Below, in pieces: positions 9,286 through 18,012 of a stretch of 64,000 bases of DNA. The notes under the pieces were generated by a model, which saw only the letters and a program-made list of their open reading frames with translations, was not told where the DNA came from and did not search any database. Position 1 is the stretch's first letter. Each line of letters starts with the position of its first letter. Location: assembly GCA_023150875.1 (NCBI GenBank), contig JAKLKC010000003.1, forward strand, positions 1 to 64,000, written 5' to 3'. This stretch comes from Myxococcota bacterium. GTDB taxonomy: Bacteria > Myxococcota_A > UBA796 > UBA9615 > JAKLKC01. The position numbers and the translations under genes were made by a program.

Positions 9286-10128
9286 CTACACGTCCGCCGC
9301 GAGGATCCGGCGGATCATGAGCACGCCGAACAGCTCGGCGAAGAGGATGATCCCGATGAGCACGAGCCCCTTGGGATCGTGCCACAGGATGCTGATGTAC
9401 TCGTAGTCAACCAGGTACACGATGAAGGCGAAGACGAAGGGCAGGGAGCCGATCACCCAGCCCTGCATGCGCCCCTGGGCCGTCATCGTCTTGATCTGCT
9501 CCTCCAGCCGGTGGATCTCCCGGATGGCCTGGGCGGTGTCCTCGAAGGTGGAGGCGACGTTGCCGCCGTGGCTCCGGGCGATGAGGAGCCCCGTGACCAC
9601 CATGTCCAGGAAGCGGCTCCGCAACCGCTCGCTCATGCCCTGGAGGGCCTCGTCCAGGGTCACCCCCAGGCGGTGCTCCTTCAGGGTCAGGCTGAACTCC
9701 TCGGAGATGGGCGCCTCCATCGTGTCCACCACGACCTGCATCGCCTGGGGGAGCACCAGGCCCGCCTTCACCGAGCTGGACATGGACATCAGGGCGTCGA
9801 TGAGCTGCTGGTCGAACTTCGCCAGGCGGCCGGTTCGGGTCCGGGAGATGAGCAGGATCGGGAAGAAGCCCACCACCGCGCCCAGGAACGCCCCGAAGAT
9901 CGCGCCGATGGCGAAGGTGCCCGCCAGGAAGGCCACCAGCACCAGGGCCATGTGCGCGGCGAAGACCTGCTGAGGCGAGCGCTTGATGTACAGGTCGTCG
10001 AACTGCCGGGCGACGTAGTCCACGTAGCGGGTCCGGAACGCCTCCCACCGGCGCACCAGCGCCTCGCCGTTCAGGAAGACCGCCAGGGCGGTCACCGCCA
10101 CGAAGCCCACGGCGAAGACGAAGATCAC
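9286..10128 (-). CDS. tadB: TadB, type II secretion F-domain inner-membrane protein
   Basis: 280 residues from the GTG at 10128, which overlaps the stop of the FHA-TadA gene (GTGA). Spans are visible at VIFVFAVGFVAVTALAVFL, the paired AAHMALVLVAFLAGTFAIGA / FLGAVVGFFPILLI, and near the C-terminus. The F domain carries FDQQLIDALMSMSSSVKAG and the SHGGNVASTFED segment. It partners with TadC in the platform complex of the Tad pilus. A longer open frame upstream overlaps tadA and was not used. Confidence 0.93.
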   Translation of the reverse strand: MIFVFAVGFVAVTALAVFLNGEALVRRWEAFRTRYVDYVARQFDDLYIKRSPQQVFAAHMALVLVAFLAGTFAIGAIFGAFLGAVVGFFPILLISRTRTGRLAKFDQQLIDALMSMSSSVKAGLVLPQAMQVVVDTMEAPISEEFSLTLKEHRLGVTLDEALQGMSERLRSRFLDMVVTGLLIARSHGGNVASTFEDTAQAIREIHRLEEQIKTMTAQGRMQGWVIGSLPFVFAFIVYLVDYEYISILWHDPKGLVLIGIILFAELFGVLMIRRILAADV

Positions 10129-11732
10129 AGGTACTCCCCGTCGGTGATGACCCCGCGCGCCACCAGCTCGGGGACGAAGGTGGGGATGTAGCCCGTCAGC
10201 TCGACCTCCCCCATCACCTTGCCCTCGGGGCTCAGCCCGCGGCGCCGGAACACGAAGATGTCCTCCACCTGGTAGCGGTCGGCCTCGTCCAGGCCGATGA
10301 CCTCGGAGATCCGCGTGATCTTCCGGGTCCCGTCGCTGAAGCGGTCCTGCTGCACCACGAGGTGCAGGGCCGAGGAGATCTGCTGGCGGATCGCCTTGAG
10401 GGGGAGCTCCATGCCGCTCATCAGCACCATGGTCTCCAGGCGGGCCAGGAGGTCCACCGGGTTGTTGGCGTGGGCGGTGGTGAGGGACCCGTCGTGGCCG
10501 GTGTTCATGGCCTGGAGCATGTCCAGGGCCTCGCCGCCACGGCACTCGCCGACGATGATGCGGTCGGGGCGCATCCGCAGGGCGTTCCGGACCAGGTCGC
10601 GCATCCGGTACTCCCCCTTGCCCTCGATGTTGGGGGGGCGCGTCTCCAGGGCGACGACGTGCTCCTGGTCCAGGCGGAGCTCGGCCGCGTCCTCGATGGT
10701 GACGATGCGCTCCTCGGGGGGGATGAAGGAGCTGAGCACGTTCAGGAGCGTCGTCTTGCCGCTGCCGGTGCCGCCGCTGACGATGAGGTTCTTGCGCCCC
10801 CGGACGCACCGCTGGAGGAACCGGGCCATGCGGTGGTCCATGGTGCCGAACTGGATCAGGTCCTCCATCCGCAGCGGCTCCCGCCGGAACTTCCGGATGG
10901 TCACCGCCGGCCCCCGGATCGCCAGGGGCGGGATGATGGCGTTGACCCGGGACCCGTCCTTGAGGCGGGCGTCCACCAGGGGGCTCGACTCGTCGATCCG
11001 GCGCCCGAGCGGCGTCACGATCCGCTCGATCACCGCCCGGATGGCGTCGTCGCTGGTGAAGCTCTTGTCCGTGAGGGTCAGCTTGCCCTTGCGCTCGATG
11101 TAGATCAGGTCGCGGGTGACGACCATGACCTCGGTCACGTCCTCGTCGGCGAGGAAGTCCTCCAGGGGGCCGAGGCCCAAGGCCTCGTCCAGGATCTCCT
11201 TGATCAGGAGCTCCTGGTCCGCGCCGGGGGGGATCTCCGCCTGCCGCTCCCGGACGATCTCCTCCAGCGTGGCCCGGGCCCGGCGCTGGACCTCGGCGTC
11301 GCCCAGGGAGCGGATGTCGAAGCGCTTGAGGTCCAGGTATTCCAGCAGCGTCGAGTGGAAGCGCCTCTTCAGGGCGACGATGGGGTCGTTGCGCCGGTCG
11401 GCGTCCCGCATCCGCTCCAGGGCCTGCCGGGCCGCCTCCGCCGCGTCCTGGAGACGGATGCTCAGCTCGACGTCGCCGATCTGGATGCGTTCGGAGCCGG
11501 AGAGCAGCGCGTAGCCGGTGACCTTCTGCCCGTCGACCCAGGTGCCGTTCGCCGAGGCGTCCACCAGCGAGAGCTCGCTCTCGTTGAAGTACACCCGCGC
11601 GTGGAAGCGGCTGACCAGGTGGGAGCGGAGGGCGATCTCGTTCGCCCGGTCCCGGCCGATCCGGACGGGGGAGTGGACGAACCGCTCCTCGCGGGGGCGT
11701 CCGTCCTCACCGGGGTAGCGGATGACCAGCAT
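10125..11732 (-). CDS. tadA: FHA-TadA fusion, main Tad pilus ATPase
   Basis: 535 residues. An N-terminal FHA domain (residues about 20-95: VRIGRDRANEIALRSHLVSR then FHARV, DASANGTWVDG) keeps the Arg, Ser, His and Asn of phosphothreonine binding. It is fused to a full CpaF/TadA ATPase. The ATPase has the N-terminal helical domain, VTEVMVVTRDLIYIERKG, Walker A GGTGSGKTT near 316-324, IVTIEDAAELRLDQEH, RPDRIIVGECRGGEA and TTAHANNP. It drives assembly of the Flp pilins encoded at 18671-19145. The FHA fusion suggests the motor is recruited or switched by a phosphorylated partner; kinase genes lie 8 kb away. Confidence 0.93.
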   Translation of the reverse strand: MLVIRYPGEDGRPREERFVHSPVRIGRDRANEIALRSHLVSRFHARVYFNESELSLVDASANGTWVDGQKVTGYALLSGSERIQIGDVELSIRLQDAAEAARQALERMRDADRRNDPIVALKRRFHSTLLEYLDLKRFDIRSLGDAEVQRRARATLEEIVRERQAEIPPGADQELLIKEILDEALGLGPLEDFLADEDVTEVMVVTRDLIYIERKGKLTLTDKSFTSDDAIRAVIERIVTPLGRRIDESSPLVDARLKDGSRVNAIIPPLAIRGPAVTIRKFRREPLRMEDLIQFGTMDHRMARFLQRCVRGRKNLIVSGGTGSGKTTLLNVLSSFIPPEERIVTIEDAAELRLDQEHVVALETRPPNIEGKGEYRMRDLVRNALRMRPDRIIVGECRGGEALDMLQAMNTGHDGSLTTAHANNPVDLLARLETMVLMSGMELPLKAIRQQISSALHLVVQQDRFSDGTRKITRISEVIGLDEADRYQVEDIFVFRRRGLSPEGKVMGEVELTGYIPTFVPELVARGVITDGEYL

Positions 11733-11753
11733 CGATGGGGCGCCGCCTCCAGC

Positions 11754-12974
11754 TCAGATGGGGAGCTCGGAAGCCGCCCGGTAGCGGTCGAGGTTGCGGT
11801 CGATGAGGTCCCGGTTCTCGGCCCCGTCGGGCTTCACGATGCGGGGGGTGATGAAGATCACGCCGTCCGTGTCCCCGTTCTTGAACTTCTTGGAGCCGAA
11901 GAGGAACCCGAGGATGGGGATCTCGCTGAGCCAGGGCAGCCCCTTGATCTCGCGACTGGTGCGGTGCTTGACGACCCCCGCCAGGGCCAGGGACTGCCCC
12001 TCCTGGAGGAGGACCGTGGTGGTCTGGGTCTTCTTGCTGAAGGTGTAGGGCGTCCCGGCGCCACCCGAGATGATGTCGCTCACCTCGTAGGTCACGCTGA
12101 GCTCCACGTTGTTCACCCGGTCGATCTTGGGGGTCACCTCGACCTTGGTGCCGAACTCCTTCTCCTGGAGGGTGTTGGTGAAGGTACCGCCGTTCTGGAT
12201 CGACACGGGGATGAGGATCGACCCGCCGAAGAGGTAGGAGTCCTTCTCGCCGTTGAGCACGGTCATCTCGTGGGTCTCCCACACCTTCGTGAAGGTCGAG
12301 GAGGCCTCCAGCTTCACCATGTCGTCCAGCACCGCCGTCGGGCCGTTCCGGAAGATGTCGATCCAGTTGAACACCACCGCCGCGAGGTTGCCGTCGAGGA
12401 TCATCCCCATGTCCTTGAGCTTCTGGCGATCGACCTCCACGAAGTCGAAGGCGATCCGGAACATCGGGCGCTGGCGGATGAACCGCTCGTCGAGGCGCAC
12501 CAGGGAGATCACCAGGCCCTCGTAGGCCTTGACCACCATGTCCACCCGCTGGAGGTCCTCCTGGGTGTAGACCAGCCCGTCCAGGACGACCTTCGACCCC
12601 GTCAGCAGCACGTCCACGCCCTCGGTGTCCTTGAGCAGCTCCTCCACGGAGATCTGCAGGTCCTGGAGGCTGTCGGGGCCGAAGACGGTGACGGAGTAGA
12701 CGTCGCCGCCGATGGTCACCGTGGAGTAGCCCTCCCCCACCGCCTTGAGCACGACGGTGTTCTGGTGGGTGAGGACCTGGCAGACCTTCTCGTTGCCGGG
12801 GATCACCGTGGTGGGGCCCTCGACGTCGATGGTCTTGGTCTCGCCGATCCTCAGCAGCAGCCGCTGGCGCTGCCCCTCCGCGGAGGCGGGACCGGAGAGC
12901 AGGGAGGCGGCGAAGAGGAACAGGGGCAGCAGGAGGGCCAGGAGGGCTCGCACCGTGCGGTTCGTCGTCGGCAT
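11754..12974 (-). CDS. cpaC: CpaC/RcpA-type outer-membrane secretin
   Basis: 406 residues with a signal peptide (ALLALLLPLFLFAASLLSGP then ASA). The N-terminal pilus-assembly domain begins LLLRIGETKTIDVEGPTTV. A BON-like segment follows (SVEELLKDTEGVDVLLTG). The secretin core ends with GLPWLSEIPILGFLFG and VIFITPRIVKP, the conserved secretin C-terminus. It forms the outer-membrane channel through which the Flp pilus leaves the cell. ATG at 12974 overlaps the cpaB stop (TGATG), and the FHA-TadA gene starts 21 bp downstream. Confidence 0.94.
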   Translation of the reverse strand: MPTTNRTVRALLALLLPLFLFAASLLSGPASAEGQRQRLLLRIGETKTIDVEGPTTVIPGNEKVCQVLTHQNTVVLKAVGEGYSTVTIGGDVYSVTVFGPDSLQDLQISVEELLKDTEGVDVLLTGSKVVLDGLVYTQEDLQRVDMVVKAYEGLVISLVRLDERFIRQRPMFRIAFDFVEVDRQKLKDMGMILDGNLAAVVFNWIDIFRNGPTAVLDDMVKLEASSTFTKVWETHEMTVLNGEKDSYLFGGSILIPVSIQNGGTFTNTLQEKEFGTKVEVTPKIDRVNNVELSVTYEVSDIISGGAGTPYTFSKKTQTTTVLLQEGQSLALAGVVKHRTSREIKGLPWLSEIPILGFLFGSKKFKNGDTDGVIFITPRIVKPDGAENRDLIDRNLDRYRAASELPI

Positions 12975-13804
12975 CAGCGCACCACCGTGATGATCTTGTC
13001 GTTGCGGACCTTCTGGATCTTCTCGCGCGTCTCGACGCCGAAGATGTCGGCGAACGACTTCTCGGTCATCGCCGCCTCGGTGGTCACGTCGTTCTCGTTC
13101 CGCAGGGTGAGGCCGATCTTGCCCTTGTCCAGGGCGAAGGTCAGCAGCTCGGACTCCTGGGGCGTGACGAGGACGGTGACGGTGTCGAACGCCTGGCGGC
13201 TGCCCCCCCGCTGGTCCTTCTGGATCTTGTTGGCGTCGGTGTCGCCGACGTGCCCGCCGACGGCGAGGATGGTCACGTTCTGGAGCAGCGTGATGGTGAC
13301 GAAGCGCCGCTCCCTCTCCTCGGGGGTGTTGCCCCCTCCGGGCTTGAGGAAGGTGCCCAGGATGTCGACGTGGTCCTGGGGCCGCAGCAGGCCGCCGAAG
13401 GAGGAGGTCTTGTCCACGGGGATCGCCAGGGCCCGCCACCCCTCCTTCACCACCTGGTCCAGCTCGACGTCGTTCTTGGGATCGACGAAGTCGGTGACCA
13501 GGACCGGCTGGCCCTCCCGCATGGGGTGCGAGGTCACCTGCCCCAGGATCGAGTCCACCTCGGTGGGGGTGATGGCCAGGTGGTGCGCGTAGAGCTGCGG
13601 CACCTCCTTCACCGTCAACATGTCGCGCGTCACCTTCTGGCCCGACGGGATGTCGACCTTGGTGTACACGATCTTGACCTTCTGGCCGACGACGCCGTAC
13701 TCGCGGGCGATCTCCTGGGAGAACAACCACAGGAAGAGCCCGGCGAGCAGCGCGAGACCGAGCGAGAAGTACAGGACCTTGCTTCGGTTCACACGGACTC
13801 CCAT
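12974..13804 (-). CDS. cpaB: CpaB/RcpC Tad pilus assembly protein
   Basis: 276 residues. One N-terminal membrane anchor (VLYFSLGLALLAGLFLWLFS) is followed by an SAF-like domain (VYTKVDIPSGQKVTRDML) and the RcpC/CpaB core (LAIPVDKTSSFGGLLRPQDH, VDILGTF). CpaB acts in the periplasm with the secretin. It overlaps cpaC by one base, the usual CpaB-CpaC pairing. The C-terminal 40 residues (TEKSFADIFGVETREKIQ) are polar and not typical of short CpaB proteins. Confidence 0.92.
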   Translation of the reverse strand: MGVRVNRSKVLYFSLGLALLAGLFLWLFSQEIAREYGVVGQKVKIVYTKVDIPSGQKVTRDMLTVKEVPQLYAHHLAITPTEVDSILGQVTSHPMREGQPVLVTDFVDPKNDVELDQVVKEGWRALAIPVDKTSSFGGLLRPQDHVDILGTFLKPGGGNTPEERERRFVTITLLQNVTILAVGGHVGDTDANKIQKDQRGGSRQAFDTVTVLVTPQESELLTFALDKGKIGLTLRNENDVTTEAAMTEKSFADIFGVETREKIQKVRNDKIITVVR

Positions 13805-13923
13805 GCGGGCGGGCGCCGCCCCTCCGAGGCGGGCGTCACCGGTGCTGCGATGTGGGGATCGGCGACCTCGCGTCGCCGCCGGTGGCGCGGAGCGTCACCG
13901 GGAAGAGGAGGTGGCGGCCGTGG

Positions 13924-14901
13924 TCAGCGGGTCGGTCTCCCCGACACGAAGACCGTGCTCCGGGCCTGGCCGGAGCGGGGATCCTCGTCGATGCGGACGA
14001 ACGCCTCGCGGCCGGGGCGGGTGAAGAAGAGGGCCGTGCCGGAGCCCGAACCCTCGCTCCGGCGGCGGGCGAGGGTGTCCTCCCGCCAGCCGGCCGAGGC
14101 GAGGCGCGCGCTCCACGAGGCCGCCGCCGCGCCGCGACCCTCGGGCTCCTCGTAGGAGGCGATACGGTAGTCGATCCCGGTCATGTCCTGGCCGAAGGAT
14201 AGCAGACGTCGGGAGCGTTCGGGACGGGGCAGGCCGGGAATGTCGGAACCGGGGACGTCCCCCTCTTCGGGGACGGAGAGGGAGTCGAGCCGGTAGTCGG
14301 GATCGGGCCAGAAGGTGAAGACCGTCGTCTTGGACGCGCCCGTCGGGCGCATCGCGTAGACCACCTTCACGTCCCCCAGGTCCCCGATCCGCCCGGACTC
14401 CACGAAGCGCCCCACCCGCTCCAGGGCGCGCTGGGCGTGGTCGGGCTCCCCCTCGTCCCCGGCGCGCACGGCGCCATACATGCCGAAGGTGCCCCGGTCC
14501 ACCCGGAAGGCGTTGCGGGCGAGCATCTGGTCGATCTGGGGGAGGACCTCGGCAAACTTGGGGCGGGCGCGCTGGACGTCCTTCATCATGGACTTCAGGC
14601 GCCCGACGTCGATCCGGTCCTTGTCCGTCGGCACGGCGTACATCGACTCGTAGAAGTCGAGCACGTCGCGGATGCTCCGGTCGGTGCCGGAGAGGGTGTA
14701 GTGGATGCGGCCGCCGTTGAGGACCGCCGTCTGCACCTGGTCTTCCCGCACGCTGAACTGCATGAACGGGGGAACGCCGGTCAGGGTGGAGCCGAGGACC
14801 TCGTAGACCGTCGCCCTCGCCTCGGGGACCGGGGCGTAGACGTGGCCGAACCACAGGATCCCGGCGCCGAGCCCCGCGATGGCGAGGGCGCGCCCCGCCA
14901 T
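13924..14901 (-). CDS. Unknown membrane-anchored protein in the Tad operon
   Basis: 325 residues from the ATG at 14901; an in-frame ATG at 14949 would overlap tadE by 23 bp and add 16 residues. The N-terminus is a signal anchor (AGRALAIAGLGAGILWFGHV). The rest is soluble, with segments such as QFSVREDQVQTAVLNGGR, a Ser-rich middle and a C-terminal stretch (TALFFTRPGREAFVRIDED) that looks like a small beta domain. I do not recognise a family. Its place between tadE and cpaB suggests a periplasmic accessory factor of the pilus. The open frame is supported by tight packing with tadE. Confidence 0.75.
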   Translation of the reverse strand: MAGRALAIAGLGAGILWFGHVYAPVPEARATVYEVLGSTLTGVPPFMQFSVREDQVQTAVLNGGRIHYTLSGTDRSIRDVLDFYESMYAVPTDKDRIDVGRLKSMMKDVQRARPKFAEVLPQIDQMLARNAFRVDRGTFGMYGAVRAGDEGEPDHAQRALERVGRFVESGRIGDLGDVKVVYAMRPTGASKTTVFTFWPDPDYRLDSLSVPEEGDVPGSDIPGLPRPERSRRLLSFGQDMTGIDYRIASYEEPEGRGAAAASWSARLASAGWREDTLARRRSEGSGSGTALFFTRPGREAFVRIDEDPRSGQARSTVFVSGRPTR

Positions 14902-14926
14902 GGCGACGAGGCGGCGACCGCCCGGC

Positions 14927-15547
14927 CTACATGTTGGTGATGTTGTCATAGGCCCAGATGTCCAGGTACGCCTCGAAGGCCATGATGACGGTGTCGCCGT
15001 AGATCTCGTCCTTGGGCCAGTCGGCGTAGGCGACCTTGTGGTTGCGGTTGACCGTCGTTCCCCCCAGGAAGTCGAACCAGGGCGCCTGCCAGCTCTCCTG
15101 AATCTCCACCTCGTAGGTGGTCCCCACGACGGCCATGCCGGCGGACACGACGGTGTTCACGAAGGTGTCCAGGATGCTGAACTCCCCCGAGAGGCCGCCG
15201 GGATCGCCCCACCCGCCGAAGACGTCGGTGGTCAGCAGCTCCAGGTCGTCCAGGTCCGCCGAGGCGCCGCTGCCCGAGATCGACGCCTCGGGGAGCATGA
15301 AGTACTCCCGGGCCATGTTCGCCGCCTGGGTCTGGCCGGCTCCGTGGCGGGACGCCTTCCAGGCGACGTAGCGGGCGGCGTGCCGCACCGACTGGTCCAT
15401 GTAGTAGGACCGCCCGAAGTACATCACCCCGAGCAGCAGGATCACGAAGATCGGCAGGGTGAGGGCGAACTCGACGACGGCCTGGCCGCGCTCGTCGTCC
15501 ACCACCCGGGCCGCCTTCGAGCGCACGCGGTCGATGAGGCGTCGCAT
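14927..15547 (-). CDS. tadE: TadE-like pseudopilin
   Basis: 206 residues with the TadE signature near the N-terminus: a basic leader (MRRLIDRVRSKAARVV), then ERGQAVVEFALTLPIFVILL. The G|QAVVEF junction fits cleavage by a class III prepilin peptidase such as CpaA, with Glu at position 5 of the mature protein. A 140-residue extracytoplasmic domain follows. ATG at 15547 overlaps the tadG stop (TGATG). TadE proteins are minor pilins needed for Flp pilus formation. Confidence 0.9.
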   Translation of the reverse strand: MRRLIDRVRSKAARVVDDERGQAVVEFALTLPIFVILLLGVMYFGRSYYMDQSVRHAARYVAWKASRHGAGQTQAANMAREYFMLPEASISGSGASADLDDLELLTTDVFGGWGDPGGLSGEFSILDTFVNTVVSAGMAVVGTTYEVEIQESWQAPWFDFLGGTTVNRNHKVAYADWPKDEIYGDTVIMAFEAYLDIWAYDNITNM

Positions 15548-16911
15548 CAGTGGGCCACCACGGAGTTGGTGACGTCCGACAGCACCGTGCTCCATCCCGA
15601 CAGGCGCGTCACCATGATGGGGTCGGGCAGGTTCACGTCGTAGACGTCGTACAGGTAGCTGAAGAGCTCCCAGGGCAGCTCGCCGAGCTGGTCGATGGGC
15701 ACCAGGCGCGAGCGCCACTGGGGGATGAACATGAGCTGTTCGTCGTCGGCGTAGCCCTCGTAGGTGTTGTACACCTCGGCCTGGGCCACGGTCACCAGGC
15801 CGATCCACTCGTTGTAGGTGTTCTCGAAGTGCTGGGGGACGGCCACCTCCTTGCCGGACTCGGGCTGGTCGTAACCGAAGCCCAGGAAGTAGCGGTCCTT
15901 CTCGAAGAAGTCGTCGGAGAGGATCAGGGGCTTGGCCTTGTCCAGGTCCGACGAGTCGATGCCCAGGAAGATGTTCCAGCCGTTGCAGAGGTTCGCCTCG
16001 ACGAAGAGCACCCACAGGTGCCACCACATGTTGCCCATGGCGAGGGGGGCCTCCTCGCCGAAGAGCATCTCGAAGGGGAGGGTCTGGGTGGCACTGCCGA
16101 TGGGCCCCCCCTGCCAGAGTCCGGGGTGGGTGGCGAACGCGGGGCCGAACGCCTCGCTCTCGTACTCGGTGATGGCGTAGGAGAGGGTCGCGGCGATGAG
16201 CCCGTAGTTGAGCGCCCCCCACCCCTCGTAGCCGCCGTCGTCCCCGTACATCATCGTGGGGCAGAGGTCCTCGACGTCCCCCTCCTGGACCGGCATGTCC
16301 GCGGGCCACGAGAAGCCGAAGTCCATGCCGTTCGCCTCGGCGACCGCCCGGGCCTCCCCCGCGCTCAGGCCCCGGACGGCGTCGCGGATCGACGCCTCCA
16401 TGTCCGAGATGTCCTCGGCCCGGCCCCACAGGTAGTCCTGCTCGTCCTCCAGCCAGCCCGCGCCGATGATGTCCACGAGCTGGATCACCATGTTGATGGT
16501 CTCTTCGATGCTCTGGATGCACTTGCCGAGATCGAAGTCGCACCAGGGATCGCAGTAGCAGCTCGCGTTCGCCGCCGCCTGGGCGAGGGTGGAGAAGGTC
16601 GCCCAGTTCACCGCCTCGACCATCACCGACTCGGCGGCGATCATCGACTGGAGGATGTTGCCCATGGCGACGAGGTTCATGCCCCGCGCCTGCCAGGTCG
16701 CCGCCGAGACCGCCGCCGCGTCCGCGGCGTTCTGCGCCTCCACCTTGTGGTTGATGTTCCTCCCGTTGTTCAGCAGCACGACGACGAAGCAGATCACCAG
16801 GAAGATGGTGACGGCGACGAAGGCCATGGACTGGCCGCCCTCGTCCCGGTGCAGGCTGCGGGCGCGCCGGATGGCGCGGGCGATGGCGTTCGGTCGGCCG
16901 GCGGCGCTCAT
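15547..16911 (-). CDS. tadG: TadG-like pilus protein with Cys cluster
   Basis: 454 residues. The N-terminus has the Tad domain: basic leader, DEGGQSMAFVAVTIFLVICF as the membrane segment, then the typical HKVEAQNAADAAAVSAATWQ. The extracytoplasmic part is long and aromatic-rich, with an unusual cysteine cluster, SCYCDPWCDFDLGKC, near residue 120. ATG at 16911 overlaps the stop of the TadE-like gene upstream (ATGA). TadG-family proteins anchor or cap the pilus; the Cys cluster could be a disulfide knot or metal site, which cannot be decided here. Confidence 0.86.
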   Translation of the reverse strand: MSAAGRPNAIARAIRRARSLHRDEGGQSMAFVAVTIFLVICFVVVLLNNGRNINHKVEAQNAADAAAVSAATWQARGMNLVAMGNILQSMIAAESVMVEAVNWATFSTLAQAAANASCYCDPWCDFDLGKCIQSIEETINMVIQLVDIIGAGWLEDEQDYLWGRAEDISDMEASIRDAVRGLSAGEARAVAEANGMDFGFSWPADMPVQEGDVEDLCPTMMYGDDGGYEGWGALNYGLIAATLSYAITEYESEAFGPAFATHPGLWQGGPIGSATQTLPFEMLFGEEAPLAMGNMWWHLWVLFVEANLCNGWNIFLGIDSSDLDKAKPLILSDDFFEKDRYFLGFGYDQPESGKEVAVPQHFENTYNEWIGLVTVAQAEVYNTYEGYADDEQLMFIPQWRSRLVPIDQLGELPWELFSYLYDVYDVNLPDPIMVTRLSGWSTVLSDVTNSVVAH

Positions 16912-17876
16912 GACGGCGGATCCTGCCCTTCGAGGGTGAGCGTGCAGGTGGCGCGGATGGTGGTGAAGTGGTCGTCGGAGCCCAGCAGGTCGAGCCAGAA
17001 GAACTCGATGGGCGTGGGCGTCTCGGCGCCGATGATCCGGTTGACCAGCGGGACCACCATGTAGAACTGGTGCACCACCTGGACCGACACGTCCCCGTGG
17101 GGATCGGGGAAGTCCAGGTCCTCGAACGGCCACCCCGCGGCGGTGAACGACCCCGCCTCGTTGGAGGTCTCCCCCAGCCAGACCCACGTCAGGGCGTAGG
17201 CGTAGGCGAAGCGGTCTGCGTAGTCGAAGAGCTCGCTGGCCAGCGGGATGTAGGAGAGCAGGGCGTCGATGAAGACGACCACGGCCTCCAGGCCCGCGCC
17301 GAAGCTGCCCAGGTCCGCCAGCACCCAGCTCGCCCGCTGCGAGATGGGCACGTTGGCGTAGGCGGCGGCGAGCTGGATGTTCCGCATCTTCTCGGAGAGG
17401 ATCGACTGGTTGATCTCCCCGGGGGCCTCGTCGCCGGTGTCCTTGGGGATCCACACGACGGCGCTCCGGGCCGCCGCGTAGGAGGAGTAGAGCACCACGT
17501 TCTTGGCGTTGTACATGAGCGCCATCTGGGCGATGGCGAGCATCGTCACCAGCAGGACCGGGAAGACCAGGGCGAACTCGACGATGGCCTGGCCCCGGGC
17601 GTCGGGGTGCAGGGCCCGGATCAGCGCCGGCGCGGGCCTCTTGGAGACCGTGCCCAGCACGAACGCCAGCAGGGCGCACACGCCGCCCATGCCGGCGATG
17701 AGGGCGAGCATCCAGGGGGTCGCTCCCCCCTCCAGGGTGACCCGGGCCGTCACTCCGCCCCCGACGGGGATGGTCTCGGGCAGGCCGGTGGCCGGCGATG
17801 GGAACAGGAGGAGCACCGCGATCGCGGTGAGGACCGCCCCCGTCGTGAACGCCAGCAGTGCCGATCGGGTCGTCAT
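16908..17876 (-). CDS. TadE-like protein with an extra N-terminal membrane module
   Basis: 322 residues from the ATG at 17876; an ATG at 17921 (15 codons upstream, in frame) is equally possible. Two hydrophobic spans come first (LLAFTTGAVLTAIAVLLLF and MLALIAGMGGVCALLAFVLG), separated by a short Gly/Thr-rich loop. The TadE signature follows only after about 95 residues: DARGQAIVEFALVFPVLLVT, then a large outer domain. Normal TadE proteins start directly with the leader, so this looks like a fusion of a two-span module to a TadE. It heads the tadG-tadE-cpaB run. Confidence 0.85.
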   Translation of the reverse strand: MTTRSALLAFTTGAVLTAIAVLLLFPSPATGLPETIPVGGGVTARVTLEGGATPWMLALIAGMGGVCALLAFVLGTVSKRPAPALIRALHPDARGQAIVEFALVFPVLLVTMLAIAQMALMYNAKNVVLYSSYAAARSAVVWIPKDTGDEAPGEINQSILSEKMRNIQLAAAYANVPISQRASWVLADLGSFGAGLEAVVVFIDALLSYIPLASELFDYADRFAYAYALTWVWLGETSNEAGSFTAAGWPFEDLDFPDPHGDVSVQVVHQFYMVVPLVNRIIGAETPTPIEFFWLDLLGSDDHFTTIRATCTLTLEGQDPPS

Positions 17877-17935
17877 GGCTGCCACCCGTGGGGCTGGCTT
17901 CGCCCCGCGACTTCGCATCATGCACCGGGGCCGCG

Positions 17936-17963
17936 AATAAACTCAAGAGAAGAATCCACGCAA
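17936..17963 (-). promoter_or_regulatory. Weak candidate promoter for the Tad operon
   Basis: On the minus strand TTGCGT (17963-17958) and TTTATT (17941-17936) are 16 nt apart, just upstream of the possible starts at 17921 and 17876. The patch is the most AT-rich stretch between the cpaA gene and the TadE-like gene. The match is partial. Confidence 0.3.
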
Positions 17964-18012
17964 GCGCCCACGAATCGGTTGGGCCTTGTCGGGGACGCGG
18001 CCGGGGCGGGGA

